From: Acanthosepion lycidas
Lineage: Eukaryota > Mollusca > Cephalopoda > Sepiida > Sepiidae
NCBI GenBank assembly: GCA_963932145.1
Contig: OZ010572.1
Location: forward strand, 87,799,660 to 87,863,659
Direction of reading: 5' to 3'
DNA: 64,000 bases
Of this stretch, positions 23,643-36,079 are shown one piece after another. Every line of letters starts with the position of its first letter. Position 1 is the stretch's first letter. The position numbers and the translations under genes were made by a program. Under the pieces are notes generated by a model. It had not been told where the DNA came from and did no database searches. It saw only the letters and a program-made list of their open reading frames with translations.

Positions 23643-24060
23643 GTATATTTTATCATTGATTTTTAAACAAATTTTCTATTTAAAGTTAAGAATTATTTCT
23701 CTGCTACACAAGATAGCACTATAGAGAAAAATGGAAATCAAATAAAACTATACAATATATTCTTTTCTGTAATTACTATCCAGGCATGAGCAACACTTAA
23801 CTGATTTATCCATTGTTAATTATGTAAGGCTAAGGTCATCATTTTCTTATTTCTCATATGAAATTTGAAATACAATAGGTTTCAGCTATTTCACAAAAAT
23901 ATTTTGTTCATAAGTTTCTCACTTGTTTTGAATAATAATGTCAATTTATGCAATTTGGGCTTTAAGAAAACAAATACGTACCTTTTTATTTTTAACAATT
24001 TCTGCAAGTTTCTCTTGCCTTTCAAGTTTCTGCTTATTGCATAATTGTTGGTTGTGCTTT
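23643..24060. other. AT-rich spacer
   Basis: No gene or element recognised. Confidence 0.5.
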
Positions 24061-24400
24061 TTATTACGGTGTTTACTGGTTCCCCCACAAGGATGAGATG
24101 TGACACAAGGTCTTCTTAAAGTGGGGACCCAAGGCCGTACATCCAGGCAAGGAACAAAAATTCCCCTCAGCCCCCGCAACCATCGATTGCGCAGGCCTCG
24201 GTGCGAGCACTGATCCCTCCCTCTTGGGCAATGGGAGGGCGTGGCCTCGGGCAGCTGTTCTCCAGGGCTGGGCACCTCTCAGTATTATTTTCTCAGTTAC
24301 CCCTCTTCTTTGACAGAAGCCCCTGAGCACACTCTGCCCAAAGACAGACATGCAACTGAGAGATGATAAGCCATGTATTAGGAACTTCTCCAAGGAGGAA
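24061..24400 (-). repeat. GC-rich dispersed element
   Basis: A compositional island in AT-rich DNA. On the - strand it runs from about 24390 to 24070 and includes GCCTGCGCAATCGATGG, GGGGCTGAGGGGAATTTTTG and GTCCCCACTTTAAGAAGACC. The last part matches, loosely but in order, the tail of the repeat at 7545-7640. Two overlapping 106-109-codon frames exist only because stops are rare in GC-rich DNA; no domain is recognised. Confidence 0.5.
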
Positions 24401-25155
24401 TTTTCATGCTATGTGTTATTTATTACAATTACAGTTTATAATTTGCATACCAAAGTTAAGGATTGTGTTTGGTTCAAATGAAATGGATGATTGATTGATA
24501 ATTTCTGGTTTTGTATATGGTACCCTTCCTCTTTCACAAACAATTCTAAATGAATAACATGCTATTTATTACTTTTTTGTTGGAAAATTCTGTAATTCAT
24601 ATTAAGAAGTGTAACAGGAAGTAGTGATCTGGTTGGTTGATTTGTTTTCAGTTATTTCTACAAAGGTCATGAAAATTCCAACTTTATAATTCAGGAACAA
24701 AATATCACATTTATGTTTTAATAATACAAATAGAATATTATTTTCATTGTGAAATAGCTACTCAACTATTCACGAATAAGTGGAAATAATGAGATAAAGT
24801 AGAAAAGCTTTTACATTGGTAAGTATTCTCAGGTCAGAATGAGAGACAAACCCTGGAATTTTTTCTAGGAAGGGCTAATAAATAATCTTATATGCTACAA
24901 CCAGGAGTTTTTTTTTGTATTGATGTCATTAACATCTGAATTTAAAATTAGCCCACTTTGAATAAATCTATTTTATTCTATTAGTTTATATACCACATTG
25001 TGCTACTATTGCTTTTGCAATGATCAGTGATATTATATATGAACCCTGTCTGAAGTTGACCATGGAGAATTATGAGATCAGTGCACTTTCAATGCATTTC
25101 CTTCTTAGTGAATTGTTTTTTCTTTTAATCAGACTGGCATTTATCAAGTCAAAAT
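24401..25155. other. AT-rich spacer
   Basis: No gene or element recognised. Confidence 0.5.
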
Positions 25156-25159
25156 TGTG

Positions 25160-26960
25160 GCCCAATGTGAACTGCCAATATGTTTAAAGTGTTGTTAGGC
25201 AATAAATTCCTGCGATACTCTTATGGTCATTTTTGGAGATTTCTGAATGCTTTACCAAGGTATGTCTTTGGGCATTTTGTGCAATATATTTTGTATATAC
25301 TTACAGCTGTTTTATTGTTGGTTCTGATTATATCCTTTATCGTCTTAGAGATGGTGTTGAATTTTCTATCAAGGTAGGATAAGTTATTTTCAATGATGAT
25401 GGTTATAGAGTAAGGTAGATAACAGTGACATGCAGAGGTTTGATGGTGGTGCCAACTCCTAAGACTCAAGGAGGGGAGGGGGCTTATAGGGCCTAGTACT
25501 TAGAAATGTGAGAAAGGAAGACATTTTAAATATGTAAAAACAGATGAAACATGAAATAAATACTTTATCCAAATATAAACTAAATTTTGAAATCACTCTT
25601 TGATTGGATGCTCTCCAGATATGATCTGTCACACCCTCTGCCCCTGCCCCTTTTGCATGCTACTGGTAGGTAGACTGTGTCTAATTTTGTCAGCGTTGTT
25701 GGATTAATATTATTTGTGGATTTTGTAAGCTTTGCCATTATAGGTAGAAACCTATGATTATCTGGATTTTATTGTTGTGATGTAAGTAGATTATTTTTAT
25801 TTGTAGTAGACCTTTCATAGAACTTTAGTTGTATGTTGTTATAGGTGCATATTAATACAACTTCAAGAAATTGTAAAGTATGATTTCTGTTTCATAAGTG
25901 AAATCAGTTGTAGGTTCTGTCCTGTTTAATCTGTTTACATTTTGGTAGTGATGTATCATGAGAGCATGTTAATAAGGTATGCTATCATCAATGTATTAGA
26001 AATCCATTGTTTCTTGGGAGAGAATGCAATGAAAAGGTCTGAATTCTAAAAATTCTAGGAAGAAGCAGGACAGTACTTTGCTGAGTGTTGAGCCCATAGG
26101 TAGGTCAAATTTGTCTGCAAAAATTGGTTGAAAGTAAAATAACATTGGTTTGTAATAAGACAGCATATTTTTTTTCTGTTATTTGTTGGAGGTTGTTTTT
26201 AATTTTTATTTTAATGTCTTTCTAAAAGACATTTAGTAACCAATATATTTATATAGAGAGATTTCATATCTAAGCTAGCCATTTGTCATATATAAGGATT
26301 TTATTCCTTAGATGAATCTACCAGAAATTTTAATGTGTGCTGAGCTGATTGTTCTGAGGGGAGGAATTAGGATTTTTACTATGATTTTTGCTAATTTGTG
26401 GCATGCACTATTAATCTTGGGTGCAATGGGGTGCCTGGTTTATGTATCTCAGGTAGGCTGTAAAGTTTGGTTATAGTTGGGTGGTATTTTATCAGTTTGG
26501 CATATGATTCCTCATCACTGGTAGCTAATTTTTTGTGGATTTATTAAATTTCTGTATGTCAGGAATAAGATTTCTTGAATTTTCTCATAAGTATTTGGAT
26601 CTCTGTGGAGGAAGAGTTGTATTTTTATTATTATAAATGTTGGTGGCCAATATGACGACATCTCCCTCTTTGTTGGGTGTTGTAATAGTGATATTTTTGT
26701 GTCTAGATAATTTCTCAAGTGCTTTGTGGTAGAGTGGCTTTATCTCATGTCCCTTTTGTTGCAGTAATTATTCCCTATAACTTTGTCAAAGTTTGTGCCC
26801 TTCATTTTGTGGTTCATAACTATGGTGTTGATTGTGTCTCCTTTTCTAATGACAAATTGTGAATTTGATTTCCAAGTTAAGCACCAATTTCAGTTTTTGA
26901 CAGTGTCATGGTGGAGAATAGGTTTCGTATAAGGTCAGGATGCCCTATGTACTTCCATTT
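25160..26960 (-). mobile_element. Penelope-like element with RT and GIY-YIG endonuclease (decayed)
   Basis: On the - strand, from right to left: a linker-like frame at 26515-26718 (YWPPTFIIIKIQLFLHRDPN), the RT motif block GS-LSKVL-FLEFLEF around 26040-26100 (cf. MGSPLSxVLA), and a GIY-YIG-like segment AVSIYKIYCTKCPKTYLGKA followed by RNLQK at about 25230-25310. Order and orientation are those of a PLE. Stops and shifts break all parts. 26030-26430 is homologous to 5500-5900. Confidence 0.72.
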
Positions 26961-28564
26961 ACTATGTTTCTCTATATCCTACTAACACCCGTTCACAAAT
27001 GACACTGTCTTTCCAAGTCCTTCACTAACGATAATATCTACTGTTAAAAATTATATTTCTACTCTTTTGGTTCATTTTTCTCTGCTTAACACTTTTATTT
27101 TAAATTTTGCAAGGCTGTTGGTGGGGAAAATTTCCGTCATTGAATGCTGCTTATGGCAAGTAGATTCTTTCTCAAAAGTTTGATATTAGGAATTGTTTAT
27201 AGATTTGTGACTAGTGAAGCATTACAAGTGTGAGGTTAACTTTTTGGCTAAACAGTATATTTTGAGAGAAGTTTTCTCAAAGACTTTTAAATAAATAAAT
27301 AGCATTCTCTATCTACACTTGTGATTGTTTTAATTTTAAAATTGTCTCACCTCCATTAGGATTACTTCATATTCCTGAAATACCCCTCCCACCAAAAAAA
27401 GGACTCTTATTCCATGCAAAATTGAAACAAACAGGAAGAAATTGTCTATTTACATTATTTTTTATAATATGAAATAGAAGATGAGTTTATGGAGTGTGCA
27501 TTGAAAAGCAGTTTACTGAAGCAACTAGAACAAATATAAGGGAAGCCATCAGCCAGTTTAGTCGCTATTTATAATGACTCTATTCATGAGTAAGAAGTCA
27601 GGGGGAAATGGTAGTCAACAGATCCAGTAACCTTAAAAGTGAGTTGAGATTGTGATATACCCTATCACTCACAAAGAACAAAGGAACACACAAAAACTTA
27701 AAAGCAGATAATTTTGAACATGTTTGTCTGTAACAAACATGCAACTTGTTTTCCTTAATAATACAAAGAGAATTCCATCCTTCTGATTGGTTGAAAATGA
27801 TCTTGAGAAGAAGTTCTTTTCTCTGTATCAGAGATTGTGTTGTCACAATCAGGTTCAGAAGTCAGGTTTATCAAAAAAAGGTCCTAATTGGACACCTCAT
27901 TGGTTGGAAATTCTTCCACTTGAGATAGTGGAAGTAAGCAAGGGGTATTTTTTCTTTTTCTTTATAAATTAATAAAGAAAAACTGAAAGGTTACATGAAG
28001 TTAATACTACTGTTTAAATTAGGTAAATTAATTTGACTTTGATTTTACTTCATAGATATAGAACAGATACTATACTTTTATTTTTAGCAGTCACAAATGA
28101 ATGCTTTATTTTTATCTATTCCATGTTTAATTAAAGACCATGTTAAGTTTATATTAAAAAATAACTTGCAAAATTACTGAAAAACTATTTAAATACAGAA
28201 TATCAGACAAGATTTCTTTTAAAACTAACATTTTAGAATTAGATTTGTTATGACTGGAATAGCCAGAAGGTAATTTAAAAATTCTTAAATTGTTCTATGT
28301 TCATTGATATATTCTGATGTTAATCAGAAACTTCAATGCAATATCAATTTGAGTTCATTATCTAATCTTCTCTTTACAAATAAGTCATATGTTTTGTTCC
28401 TGAGGGTGATCAGAGAATGGTTGAAAGGGCTAGAACTGTCAGTATAGAATTGTGTATAATTCCTGCATAGTCTTGAATTAACCATTCATTCCCTTGTAGG
28501 AAAACTTAAAAAATTAACAAAGTTTCCTTTGTTTACCATATTCAATAATATTTATCTAAATAAA
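26961..28564. other. AT-rich spacer
   Basis: No gene recognised. The frames at 27598-27972 overlap on both strands and look compositional. Confidence 0.5.
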
Positions 28565-28571
28565 AAATTGT

Positions 28572-28572
<1 letters not shown>

Positions 28573-28619
<47 letters not shown>
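28573..28619. repeat. (TA)n microsatellite
   Basis: About 46 nt of uninterrupted TA. Confidence 0.9.
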
Positions 28620-28621
<2 letters not shown>

Positions 28622-28840
28622 ATTTGAAAACAAATCTTCATACTGTCTTTCCGTAATTTGGACATATGACTGAAATTTATGACATGTTTGTAAGTGGCTC
28701 ACTGGGTTCGAAATTGGAAATTTTAATCTAGAAGACTGAGAACATTTCAGTAGGTCTGCTAGTCATTGATGAAATGCTAACTAAAAATAATTCAGGTCAC
28801 ATGACACAAGACATTGAACAGATACTTCACATATCTTATA

Positions 28841-29596
28841 CTAGCAGCATGGCCCGACATTGCCCGTGCTTGATTCAAAAATCATATGACTTGTACAGCA
28901 ATTGCTATCACTTGACTTAAAATATTTTTGCCCTTCCTTGCCTTTAAAGGAGTGCCCTTTGCCGTGCTGATGTTGCTACATGCCTTACTTCTTGCCTATC
29001 TCACACTGTGAATTTTTTCTAAGCTCTATACTAAACATTAAATCTGTTACAAAAAAAGAACTAAACAAAATGAACGCAAAACAATCAGCTTTAAAAAAGG
29101 ACTCGTAACTGGAAAAACCGAATGAAAAAAGAATGTTAACAACAAATACTTTTTCACATCCAACCCAGTCTGCGGAATCAGAATCAACATTGAGTTTAAG
29201 CAAGCGAATGAGCTAATTGGAGTAAAGTGCTATGCAGATTTAAATTTTTCCCACTTGTGACGAATGCAGCTATTGATTTATTTTTTGCATGCTAGTTAAC
29301 ATTCATGTCAGTCAGCTGTTGGCTCTCATGCTGGCCAATAGAATCTTCCTGCCTATTCGTGGCAGCCAGCTATAGGCTGTCACTCTGGCCAGTAGAAAAT
29401 GGCCGCAAACTACATGAAAACTGCTGTAGAAGCATGAAAAAATCGATTATTTCTACTATCGATGGGAGTTGGGAAATGCGAAGTTGGTCTTGTCCTTCCC
29501 GCTAACTTGTAAATTTTGGTGCAAATCCGTCGAAAAATGCGGCTGTGCATTTGTTACATACACACACACACATCCTGCCTTTTATAGATAGAGATG
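28841..29596. repeat. Dispersed retroposon-like repeat
   Basis: Begins ACTAGCAGCATGGCCCGACA and ends with an (AC)n run and TTTTATAGATAGAGAT, layouts common at the ends of dispersed non-LTR-type repeats in invertebrates. Inside (29312-29400) are two imperfect copies of a block with GCTGGCCAATAGAA / CTGGCCAGTAGAAAA. The sequence is clearly less AT-rich than its flanks. Class is not certain. Confidence 0.5.
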
Positions 29597-29719
29597 AGCA
29601 TTGTAAGGCATTTGAAAAATTGCTACAATGTTTGGATGTTTTCAGTATTTAATAGGAAAAAAAAAATCAATAGGCAACATTTCCATCTGTGATTCTCTGC
29701 TCAAAGTCAAGTGGAATAT

Positions 29720-30331
29720 ATATAAACCATTTTTTTAAAAATCTACAAGTGATGAAAAGTGGATTGTTTACAACAATGTAGATAGAAAAGCACACCAAAA
29801 GCTGGTCTGCATTTGAAGAGTGTGATGCTGTATATGTGATGGGATTGGAAATGCATTGTTTATTACAAGTTCCTAGCACAAAATCAGATGTTGACTTCTG
29901 ACAAGTACTGTTCCAAATTGAACCGATTAAAGGTATCAATCAATGAAAATGCCCCAAAATGGTCAATTGGAATGGTGTTGTTTTATGCCAAGACAATGCC
30001 AGACCTGGCAGAAATTGGTACAGCTTAGCTGGGATGTCCTATTACACTTGCTGTACTCACCTGACTTTCTACCTTGAGATTACCATTTATTTGATCCCTA
30101 TAAAATTCACTTAAAGAACTTCAATTCTCTGGAAGGCTGTAAAAACCACTTTCATCTCCAAAATGATGCCATGTTCTGCTAACATGGAATCATGGAGCTG
30201 CCTCAAAGATGGTGAAAGGTAATAGAACAAAATGGCACATATATGGTTGAATTAATCTATGTACAAATATCTAAATATTGTTTTTGAAATTCACTTAATA
30301 ATGCTATGTACTTTTGTTCCAATCCAATATA
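29720..30331 (+). mobile_element. mariner transposon remnant with transposase C-terminal half
   Basis: In shifting + strand frames: TSDEKWIVYNNVDRKAH at about 29746 (the mariner TGDEKWxxYxN motif with the second catalytic Asp), CQTWQKLVQLSWDVLLHLLY followed by SPD near 30060 (third Asp of DD34D), and HGIMELPQRW followed by KVIEQNGTYMVE at 30185-30250 (conserved transposase C-terminus). About 50 nt later TACTTTTGTTCCAATCC (30309-30325) resembles the mariner 3' TIR, the same type as at 1067. Many stops; dead. Confidence 0.85.
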
Positions 30332-30519
30332 TATGTTTAATAGATTTTATCTTTCCCTGATGAGCCAATCTACAAAACTTTGGTCCAGATAAGTTATTGA
30401 ACTTTTTATTTATCTATTCCTAGTGTGGAATACCTAACAAAAGTGATAGAAAGAAAGAAAAAGGAAAAGACTCTAAATGAATTCAGTTTGATATTAAAAA
30501 AAAAATCTAAAATCCTGTG

Positions 30520-30602
30520 CACTCCTTGTACCAACATAACAAATTTAATCTGATGAAGTCCTGACGGATGAAACATGTTACAAGTAAACTTTTTCCACTT
30601 TG
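30520..30602 (+). ncRNA. Hammerhead-ribozyme-like motif of a Penelope-like element
   Basis: Both catalytic segments are exact: CTGATGA (30550-30556) and GAAA (30570-30573). They are separated by AGTCC-TGAC-GGAT, a 4-bp stem II with a 4-nt loop. Palindromic ACATGT follows (30573-30578), a minimal stem III that could act in a dimer. ACAAG (30580-30584) can pair with CTTGT (30525-30529) as part of stem I across an internal loop. Minimal hammerheads of this kind are known in the repeats of Penelope-like elements. Local stem I next to the core is weak, so activity is uncertain. Confidence 0.55.
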
Positions 30603-30619
30603 TCATACAATTCCTTCAA

Positions 30620-31640
30620 TATAAATATATATATATATATATATTAGTTCAAATAAAAAAAAATGAAATTTTTATGCATGGTATTTTAATTTAGGTATGA
30701 TATCTGTTAATAAATTCAATTGATTTATCTTGCCTCTGAAAATTGGATTTATTTCTACAAACCTTGGATAAGACTTCGAATGTTTTATTTATTTACTTAC
30801 TATAATTTCACAAGAAAAATGTTGTTTTTTTTTAATGTTTTTGACCTGTGCAGTTGATCAAACTGGGTGTCTCTTCCTTCAAAGCCGTGTTCAAATGTTT
30901 CTCATAGCACTGACTGATAGTAACTTGAATTGAACCAATACAATCCCATTAAACAACAAAATATTTTCTTGCCTGCTGGTCCATTTTAGTTTGGGTTATG
31001 TTCCAACCTGTTCACTTCCACTAAGCAATTGCCTGTATTCCTTTATTTTTCATCACCAATCTGTCCAAAAATAGTGACTGAAATGCATTCACAAGAATGC
31101 CTAAAAAATGCAGATGTCTATTTTTGCTTCTGTCAAATGATATAGAACTTATCTTCCAAGTTTAGTCTCATTTCAAGTTGATGCAGAGACAATAAAATTG
31201 TTGAACAGCTTAAATAAATTCAATTGTTCAGCTAATTTTTGAACTATATTTCGATAGACTGTAATAGAAATATAATTGAAGAATTGACAAAAGATGTTTT
31301 TTTAAAAAATTAAACTCACTGTTTTTGGCACATAAATCACCTTTTCTAAATCTTTCAAATCATTTCTAGCAGTTTCATTTATCTAAAATATTTCCTATAC
31401 CACGAATATTTCAAACTGCATTGGGCATTATTCATTTGTTACATAACACGCCCATAAGTATCAAGTTTGTTAAAAAGCAGAAGCAAAATAAAATGCAATA
31501 ACGTAATTTACTCATTAACTCATTTAAAAACACATGGTTGAAAACTTGAATAATGATGATAATGATTTTATTTAGACGTTTTAGAATAGCAAAATTATCA
31601 TCATGTCCATTGCTATCAGATTTCAAACGTTTAATTATAG
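30620..31640. other. AT-rich spacer
   Basis: A short (TA)n at 30622-30644; otherwise no recognised feature. Confidence 0.5.
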
Positions 31641-34600
31641 AATGACATAATTAGAAATAATTGATTGTAATTTTGTAAGTTAGGGCCACTGATTATGTCA
31701 TTAGTTTTTTTTTGTTTGATTCGAGAATCGAGTCTGATTTGGATCCGATAGAGTAAGTAAATGAGTGAGAGATTGGTTTGTTTCGAAGCTAAAAAAAATA
31801 CTTTTTTTGTCCTACCTTTTCCTGAGGAGTGGAGTGTTTTTTTTGTTTGATTTGTTGATGAAACTTTTCAGTGCATGAATTAAAAAAACAATTATTAAAG
31901 TTATTTTAAGTTTTTTTGTTTTTGTGTTATTTATTTCGCGAAGACAAACAAAGTGGATTTATGTAAATAATTTTTTTTTTTTTTTTTTAAGTAACCTTTT
32001 TTTAAAAAACGTATGCCGATTTTAAATTGAACTTCTTCCTTTGGTGATAAACGCGTGTTTGAAAGTTTTCATATTCATCTTCCTTCGCTATAACATTTTT
32101 AACTACGTCCTACTAACTATGGTACGTGAACTTGTTTAGAAAGTTTTAACATCTGTGAAAAAAAACACACACAAAAGAACGGAATTTTACTTTTTGGATT
32201 TAAGTACAGAAAATTATAAACAATCAATTATTTCACGCTTGATTAAGGCGTTGAAAGAAAATAATTAAAATTTGATTTCTTGAAATAAAGAATTTTTCAC
32301 AAGGAAATGTGGTACATTTTCTTTCTTTCAACGACCTTGCTTGATCAATAATTCATTTTTCGACTAAAATTTTATTGCTCGTGAAGAAATTGTCTAAAAA
32401 ACTGTTAAAAGTGTACTATAATTTATTCATCGATTGATAAAATAAGTTGTTAATAACACGCGACTTAACTAAAAAAATAATCTACACAAAAAAAAATATA
32501 TGAAAGTCTGTTGGTAATTTCTCGGTCTAAGAAACTTTTCTATTTTTTTTCTTTGTTAAATTTTGTTTAGGTGGGTTAAGCCAAGAACTTTTTCAGCACT
32601 CACTGACATTTTTTTTTTAAAATAAGTGAATGAAAAAAAAAGCTGTTAGTTTGCTTCTTAATGTCAAACTCAAAATATTTAGCTTTCTCCATATGAAAAC
32701 TTGTTTAACAATTACATTTTTTTTTAGTTTTACTTTTCAGTAGAATAACTGGTACTTTTCTTACTAACACTCAAGAAAGTTTGTATTTGGATCATAATTC
32801 ACAAGAAATCATTGACTCTTCTAAGCTTCTTGCTTGGTTCTAGGAACTTTTGTTGTTAACTTCGTGCGCTTATCCAAACAAATTCAGTAATAATACAAAG
32901 AAACAATTATTGCAGGATTCAGAATAACTGAATGTACAATTGATAATTTGGTTAGTTTTTTTTTTTTCTCCTAAGTTACAGACTGTACTGTTCTACAATA
33001 AATTCCGATTGAAATGTTTGACAAAAGAGGTCGGTTCTCTTTCAAAATAAAACAAGACTACCAAAAATTACATTGGGTTTATTAAAAAAAAAAAAAAGGT
33101 TCGTTTTTATTTGAATATTGATTGCAATAATTTGGTGGATTATTGGATAACAATTTTTTTTATTTAGAAAATTTACTCAAAATGTCTATTTCTTGAGTAG
33201 TTAGAGAAAGGATTATTCATAAAAAAAGAAAAAGAAAAACTATCTGAAGAATAAAGTAAAAAAAAAAACTGAATTATTGCTTAAAAAGTACTTTAGTCAA
33301 ATGTTGAATTGCAATGGAAAAAACATTTTGTCATTTTAATTACATAAATGAAAAAAATTTAAACATTTTTAATTTTAGTCTTAAAAAAAAAAACCCCGAG
33401 TTATTTTAGAAAGTTTCAAAGGCAAACAAGCAGCTGCTGCTGATTTTGTTGTTGTCCAAATCACGAGTTTGTGATGGAGATTAGTAACAATAATTGATAA
33501 AAGAAAACAGATTTTTACATGTCGGTAAAAGCGAGAAGTGGAGGTACTTACTTCTCGTTTGATTCATGATGGGTAGAGTATATATTTTTCTTTTTTCCTT
33601 ACTAATTGTATCTTGAGTATTAACGTTTGTTTTGTTTCTGATTATTTTCTCTTATTACTCACTGCTATTCTGATGTTTTGTTTTTGTTTATAACACAAAC
33701 TTTCCGATATTTTACAGTACACTAACACAGTTTTTGTCTATCTTTGATTTATTTTAAACAAATATTTTTTAGTTTAGCTCTTGGTCTTGTTTATGTTTGT
33801 ATATTTTGAATAGAACACTCACTTACCCCTTTTTTTGTCCTTGTCTACCAGATTTCAGTTCTAAAGTTGAAGTTGATGAAAAATGTTTTAAAACTTTTGA
33901 TTTGGGATTTTTAACAGAATTTTTATTTCAGTGTATTTAGTGTTTTATTTAGTTTATTTTTTAATTAACTTTAAAAATAACAAAAATATGTAGATTAAAA
34001 AGGGAGATGCATTTATTTTCAAATTAATTTTAGTTTTTTTAGTAATTGATTTTTTTTTATTCATTCCTCAGTGTATGGCACACGGGGATAAAGAAATGTG
34101 ATATTTAAAATTTTTGTTGTTTTAAAATAAAATCACTGTATCAATGAAAATAATATGTAATAATAATCACAATCAGCTTGTTACTTTTGATTTCTCTTGT
34201 TTTGATGAATAAGTTTTAAAATTACTTTTATCACTATTGGAATCTAGAAATTAGAACAAAACCGCTTTTACTATTTAAACTAAAAAGTTATTTTTTATTG
34301 ACTTGACTATTTTATTATTATTAACTACGATAATTGATCGTTTGTTTATTTTTGTCCTTCGAACTACAGAAACAAATAAAAATTAATTGATAAAGTTTTG
34401 GGAGGATTGGACTTGATAACTAACATAACACTAACATTCATTTTCTTTGAAGCAATAACCTTTTTAGTTTGTTTATTAGTGATTTATTTTATATATTTTT
34501 TTAACTTTGATAAAATATATTTGTTCAATTTTATTAAATCAATGTTACTTTCATTCAGTTTTTATAAAGTTTTAAATACTATTTTAAATACTTAGAGATC

Positions 34601-36047
34601 TTAGCAGTCTTTTAGTGCAGTCATGATCGTAAAGTTTACGACGTAAACTTTGAAAGAACTTGTTTAATGTTTATTGAAGCATTTTTTCAACTTCTCTACT
34701 AAAAATTAATTATTACTTTCTTTAAATGTCAATCAAGGTAGTTTTACTTAATTTTACACTTGTTACTCAACAAATTCATGGATTATTATTACAAGACTGA
34801 GTGCATTATTCTTCCGATTCTAATTTTGTTTTGCTTTTTTTTGTTTTTGTTGAAAAAGTTTTAATTTGTTCACGCGGTTTCTTTTATTTTTGAAAGCATA
34901 CGAAATTCATTCAATCATTTGCGTATTTATTTCTTAAAGAAACTGTGCACATAATTTCTTATTTAGGCGCTAAATCGAAAATAACTTTTTATTTTTAGTA
35001 ACTTATTTCTTTAATTGCCACTTGTCAAGAGTTTGTTCGAGGTAGGGTTTTTTTATGTCAATATCGTAAAAAAGATCTGCAATTAAATTGATTGCTACTT
35101 ACTTGAGGTCGAGCTGAATCAGAAAAATGCTCAACCTGGCCCTCGGCATCTTCTCGTAGAGTTTTTTTTTTTTTTTTTTTTGTTTAATAATCTCTTCTTT
35201 TCTCGTTTGATGTTACTGTTGATTTGGAGATAGGGGAACTGTCTCAGACAAAAAAACAAAACATGTTTTGGTTCATTTGCTACCTCACAATAGTAGATGT
35301 GACAATTTATTTTAGAATGGGGAAGGGACCATTCAGAATCTATATACTTACCAGGTATGGAACATGATGAATCAGTGGGTAATACTCTCTTGTTTGACCC
35401 ACCCCCTCAGTACAAAGGAGAGACACTTGTACGGGAAATCCAATCCTGTCATAAATTCTTACACACATCATTAGATGAACAGTAATGTAATGTCTCTCAC
35501 TTTCTCTATCGAAAATCACTTGCAAAAAAAATTGTTCTGCGCCATGTACTGACTTTTCATTTGAAAATGTTGCTTAAATTTTAAAAGCAACATTTTTGAA
35601 AACGATTCTATATTTTTAATTACTATGTTGAATTAAATTTAAATTTACTGAAAATTTAAACAGCTAAAAATCCAGCTATTTCAGGTTTCTTTTTAAGTCA
35701 ATATTCATTCAACATAAACGAGAATTTATCAAAGGGTTGCTATGAAATTTGGTTGGTATACTTATATTTGGTTTGATTTTTTTTTTTTTTTTTTAAAGTT
35801 CACACAGCTGTTGCTAAAAAAAAGTAGTAACCTTTTTAATGGAAAATCCTTTTTTTAAACTTTTTTTTTTTTTTACCCAACATAACACTAACTCAAACTA
35901 TAAGCTTAAACCTGTGTGACTTTCATTGTATATTGACTGTCATAAATAAGAATTTGCTGTATTTTTTAGGTTTTAATGAAATGTATCGTTGGTAGGTGGT
36001 GGGGAATGGAATCCAAAAGTAAGTAAGAATTTTAGATTTAAGAAACA

Positions 36048-36079
<32 letters not shown>

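Noticed and set aside
24073..24393. Protein frames of 106-109 residues in the GC-rich island
   Set aside because: Two - strand frames overlap, neither matches a family, and the sequence belongs to a dispersed repeat.
35340..35400. U1 snRNA-like start (ATACTTACCAGG on the + strand)
   Set aside because: Only the first dozen bases resemble U1. No U1 stem-loops and no Sm site follow. The match is better explained as the complement of a 5' splice site.
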